NCBI GenBank assembly: GCA_963730005.1
Contig: CAVSPO010000031.1
Span: forward strand, 1 to 6,588
DNA from: CAVSPO01 sp963730005
GTDB taxonomy: Bacteria; Actinomycetota; Actinomycetes; Propionibacteriales; Propionibacteriaceae
Direction of reading: 5' to 3'
DNA length: 6,588 nt
Shown here: positions 5,334 to 6,588 of the stretch, one piece after another
How the letters are laid out: each line of letters starts with the position of its first letter
Numbering within the stretch: position 1 is the first letter of the stretch
Position numbers and translations under genes: made by a program
Notes under the pieces: model-generated
Told to the model about the DNA's origin: nothing
The model's input: only the letters and a program-made list of their open reading frames with translations
Databases searched by the model: none

Positions 5334-5594
5334 ATGAGCATCGAAGCGTGGTGGCCGAAGCTGCGGCTGTAGTCCCGGGAGTATCTGATCGCCAACAACG
5401 GCGACGCCGTACCTCCTGACCTCGTTGTGGAGATCGCTCAAGCAGGAGGCGTGACCACGACTGACGCCTGGTGGGTCGGACACAGTGGGCCGACCGGGTT
5501 CTACCTGTCGGACGAAGCGATCGACTGGATCGACGAGGTGGCCAACGGCAAGACACCCGAGCCCCGCCCCGACGACCACAACACAACATCCTGA
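5334..5594 (+). pseudogene. Small conserved gene interrupted by an in-frame TAG
   Basis: ATG 5334 opens MSIEAWWPKLRL, then TAG (5370-5372), then the same frame continues SREYLIANNGDAVPPDLVVE, IAQAGG, DAWWVGHSGPTGFYLSDEAI, DWIDEVANG and PEPRP to TGA 5592-5594. The whole would be 86 residues including the stop position. The sequence on both sides reads as one compact actinobacterial protein of a hypothetical type I have seen, with no recognised function. Only the stop codon breaks it; no frameshift is needed. It is either a young nonsense pseudogene, a sequencing error, or (least likely) a readthrough gene. A restart is possible only at GTG 5427, inside the domain. It is divergent from the DUF6653-like gene; the ribosome site before ATG 5334 is weak. 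Confidence 0.65.
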
Positions 5595-5664
5595 ATTGCC
5601 GCACTTAAGGGGGCAACGCTCGCCTCGGATCTGGCTCCCGGCTTGGTCAAGGGCGGCTGTGGGT

Positions 5665-5744
5665 CCGGTCTCGCTCGGTCTTCCGGGCCTGTGAGGCGTA
5701 GCGTGGGTGTCGCGGGTCCGGAAAGCGCGTAACGCCGAGACCGG
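5665..5744 (+). repeat. Inverted repeat CCGGTCTCG ahead of the metallo-hydrolase gene
   Basis: CCGGTCTCG (5665-5673) is repeated inverted as CGAGACCGG (5736-5744), with 62 bp between. GGGTCCGG also occurs twice as a direct repeat (5661-5668, 5714-5721). The right arm ends against the ribosome site GGAAGGA (5745-5751), so folding of a leader could affect translation. It may equally be chance in GC-rich DNA. Confidence 0.3.
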
Positions 5745-5755
5745 GGAAGGACAGC

Positions 5756-6454
5756 ATGGTCGGCAGAATCCGCAGGATCGACTTCGGGGTCAACTGCTAT
5801 CTCATTGATGTTGAGGGCGGCTACGTCCTCATCGACACGAGCTTCCCGAACAAGCGGGACAAGCTCGACGCCGAACTTGCTGCAGCAGGTTGCGGGCCTG
5901 ACGATCTGCGCCTCATCGTCCTGACCCACGGCGATGTCGATCATGCGGGCAACTGTGCACATCTTCGCAGTACTCACCATGCCCCCATTGCGATCCATCG
6001 CCAAGATGCCGAGATGGTCCGGAGCGGAGACATGACTGCCGGCCGGACGGACAAGCCCGACAGGCACACTCTCGCGTTTCGGTTCCTGACATGGGCTTCT
6101 GGGCTGCTGTACAAGATCACCAAGACGGGTGCGAACTTCGAAGCCTTCGAGCCGGACGTACTCCTGGAGGATGAGCAGGACCTCTCGGCCTACGGGCTCG
6201 ACGCGCGGGTTGTACATCTTCCGGGTCACTCGAGCGGATCAATCGGCATCCTTGCGGGCGATGGGGACCTGTTCTGTGGGGACCTGCTCGTGAACGTGAT
6301 GAGACCTTCACTCCACTACTACATAGACGACTTGACCCAAGCGCACGAGAGCATCCGCAAGCTGAGCGGCCTCGGCGTCGAGACCGTCTACCCAGGGCAC
6401 GGCAAACCGTTCCCGTCGAGCGAACTACCGATACCGGGCCGGCGATTCGGTTGA
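5756..6454 (+). CDS. MBL-fold metallo-hydrolase
   Basis: This is a 232-residue metallo-beta-lactamase-fold hydrolase with a probable two-metal centre. Metal-binding motifs in order are THGDVDHAGN (His58, Asp60, Asp62, His63; the usual second histidine of HxHxDH is an aspartate), LPGHSSGSIGI (His158), FCGDLLVN (Asp176) and VYPGHGKPF (His215). The N-terminal strand pair NCYLIDVEGGYVLIDT (13-28) is also typical. The HGDxDHxGN variant occurs in many free-standing members, so activity is not excluded. The substrate cannot be told: thioesters, lactones or other esters are all possible. There is no signal peptide, so it is probably cytoplasmic. The ATG at 5756 is well supported by GGAAGGA 4 bases upstream. 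It may be followed in an operon by the partial gene at 6481. Confidence 0.93.
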   Translation: MVGRIRRIDFGVNCYLIDVEGGYVLIDTSFPNKRDKLDAELAAAGCGPDDLRLIVLTHGDVDHAGNCAHLRSTHHAPIAIHRQDAEMVRSGDMTAGRTDKPDRHTLAFRFLTWASGLLYKITKTGANFEAFEPDVLLEDEQDLSAYGLDARVVHLPGHSSGSIGILAGDGDLFCGDLLVNVMRPSLHYYIDDLTQAHESIRKLSGLGVETVYPGHGKPFPSSELPIPGRRFG

Positions 6455-6480
6455 TTCCAGCGGTCACGAGGAGCGAACAC

Positions 6481-6588
6481 GTGCTTCAACTCAACAACCC
6501 CAAGGGTGCCTTCACCGCCGCCGGCTCGCGCCTCTCCATACGCCGAAAGGCAGGCCCCATGGGCCAGCTCGCAGTCGTCCGCTTCTGC
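6481..6588 (+). CDS. Start of an unidentified gene, runs off the window
   Basis: A frame open to the window edge starts at GTG 6481 (MLQLNNPKGAFTAAGSRLSI), with GAGGAG ending about 8 bases upstream. An in-frame ATG at 6559 (MGQLAVVRFC) with an AAAGG-like site 10 bases before it is a second candidate start. Only 36 codons at most are visible and no family is recognised. It lies 26 bases after the metallo-hydrolase stop and on the same strand, so co-transcription is likely. Confidence 0.5.
   Translation, partial: MLQLNNPKGAFTAAGSRLSIRRKAGPMGQLAVVRFC

Noticed and set aside
5241..5579. An upstream extension of the DUF6653-like gene to 257 residues.
   Set aside because: The extension is antisense to the coding-like sequence at 5334-5594 and lacks membrane or family features.
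1..6588. CRISPR arrays, tRNA or rRNA genes, and phage structural genes.
   Set aside because: No regularly spaced repeats, cloverleaf-like segments with T-loop signals, or rRNA-like stretches were seen on reading either strand.

Overview
The window is GC-rich throughout (G/C-biased third codon positions, several GTG starts), and its protein families point to a high-GC actinobacterium. The genus cannot be fixed from the sequence. It reads as an accessory, mobile-element-rich stretch: an insertion sequence, gene remnants, a small serine recombinase, two toxin-antitoxin modules, and a few free-standing genes.

Layout. Positions 8-1704 are an almost complete IS1380-family insertion sequence with matching terminal inverted repeats. 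Its transposase, on the minus strand, is broken by about eight single-base frameshifts. Just right of the element lies a short 3' remnant of a plus-strand gene (1705-1883). It converges with an intact serine recombinase on the minus strand (1880-2452). A gene-free stretch follows (2453-2741) with short repeats near the recombinase start and an operator-like palindrome before a FitA/VapB-type antitoxin and VapC-type PIN toxin (2742-3360). A conserved but unnamed 217-residue protein runs leftward (3403-4056). It is divergent from a HigB-HigA toxin-antitoxin pair (4162-4744), whose promoter overlaps a strong palindrome. A GC-rich hairpin separates HigA from a convergent small membrane protein of DUF6653 type (4806-5240). 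Divergent from that is a small gene interrupted by an in-frame TAG (5334-5594). An MBL-fold metallo-hydrolase (5756-6454) and the start of another gene (6481 onward) close the window.

How the parts relate. The two toxin-antitoxin pairs are each self-contained operons with overlapping or closely spaced genes and their own likely autoregulatory sites. Together with the recombinase and insertion sequence they suggest a stabilised mobile or genomic-island segment. I see no evidence of a new multi-gene pathway. The best leads are the amber-interrupted small gene, the unusual density of frameshifts in an otherwise consensus-like transposase, the leaderless-looking vapB promoter with its palindrome, and the unnamed 217-residue gene lodged between two toxin-antitoxin modules.
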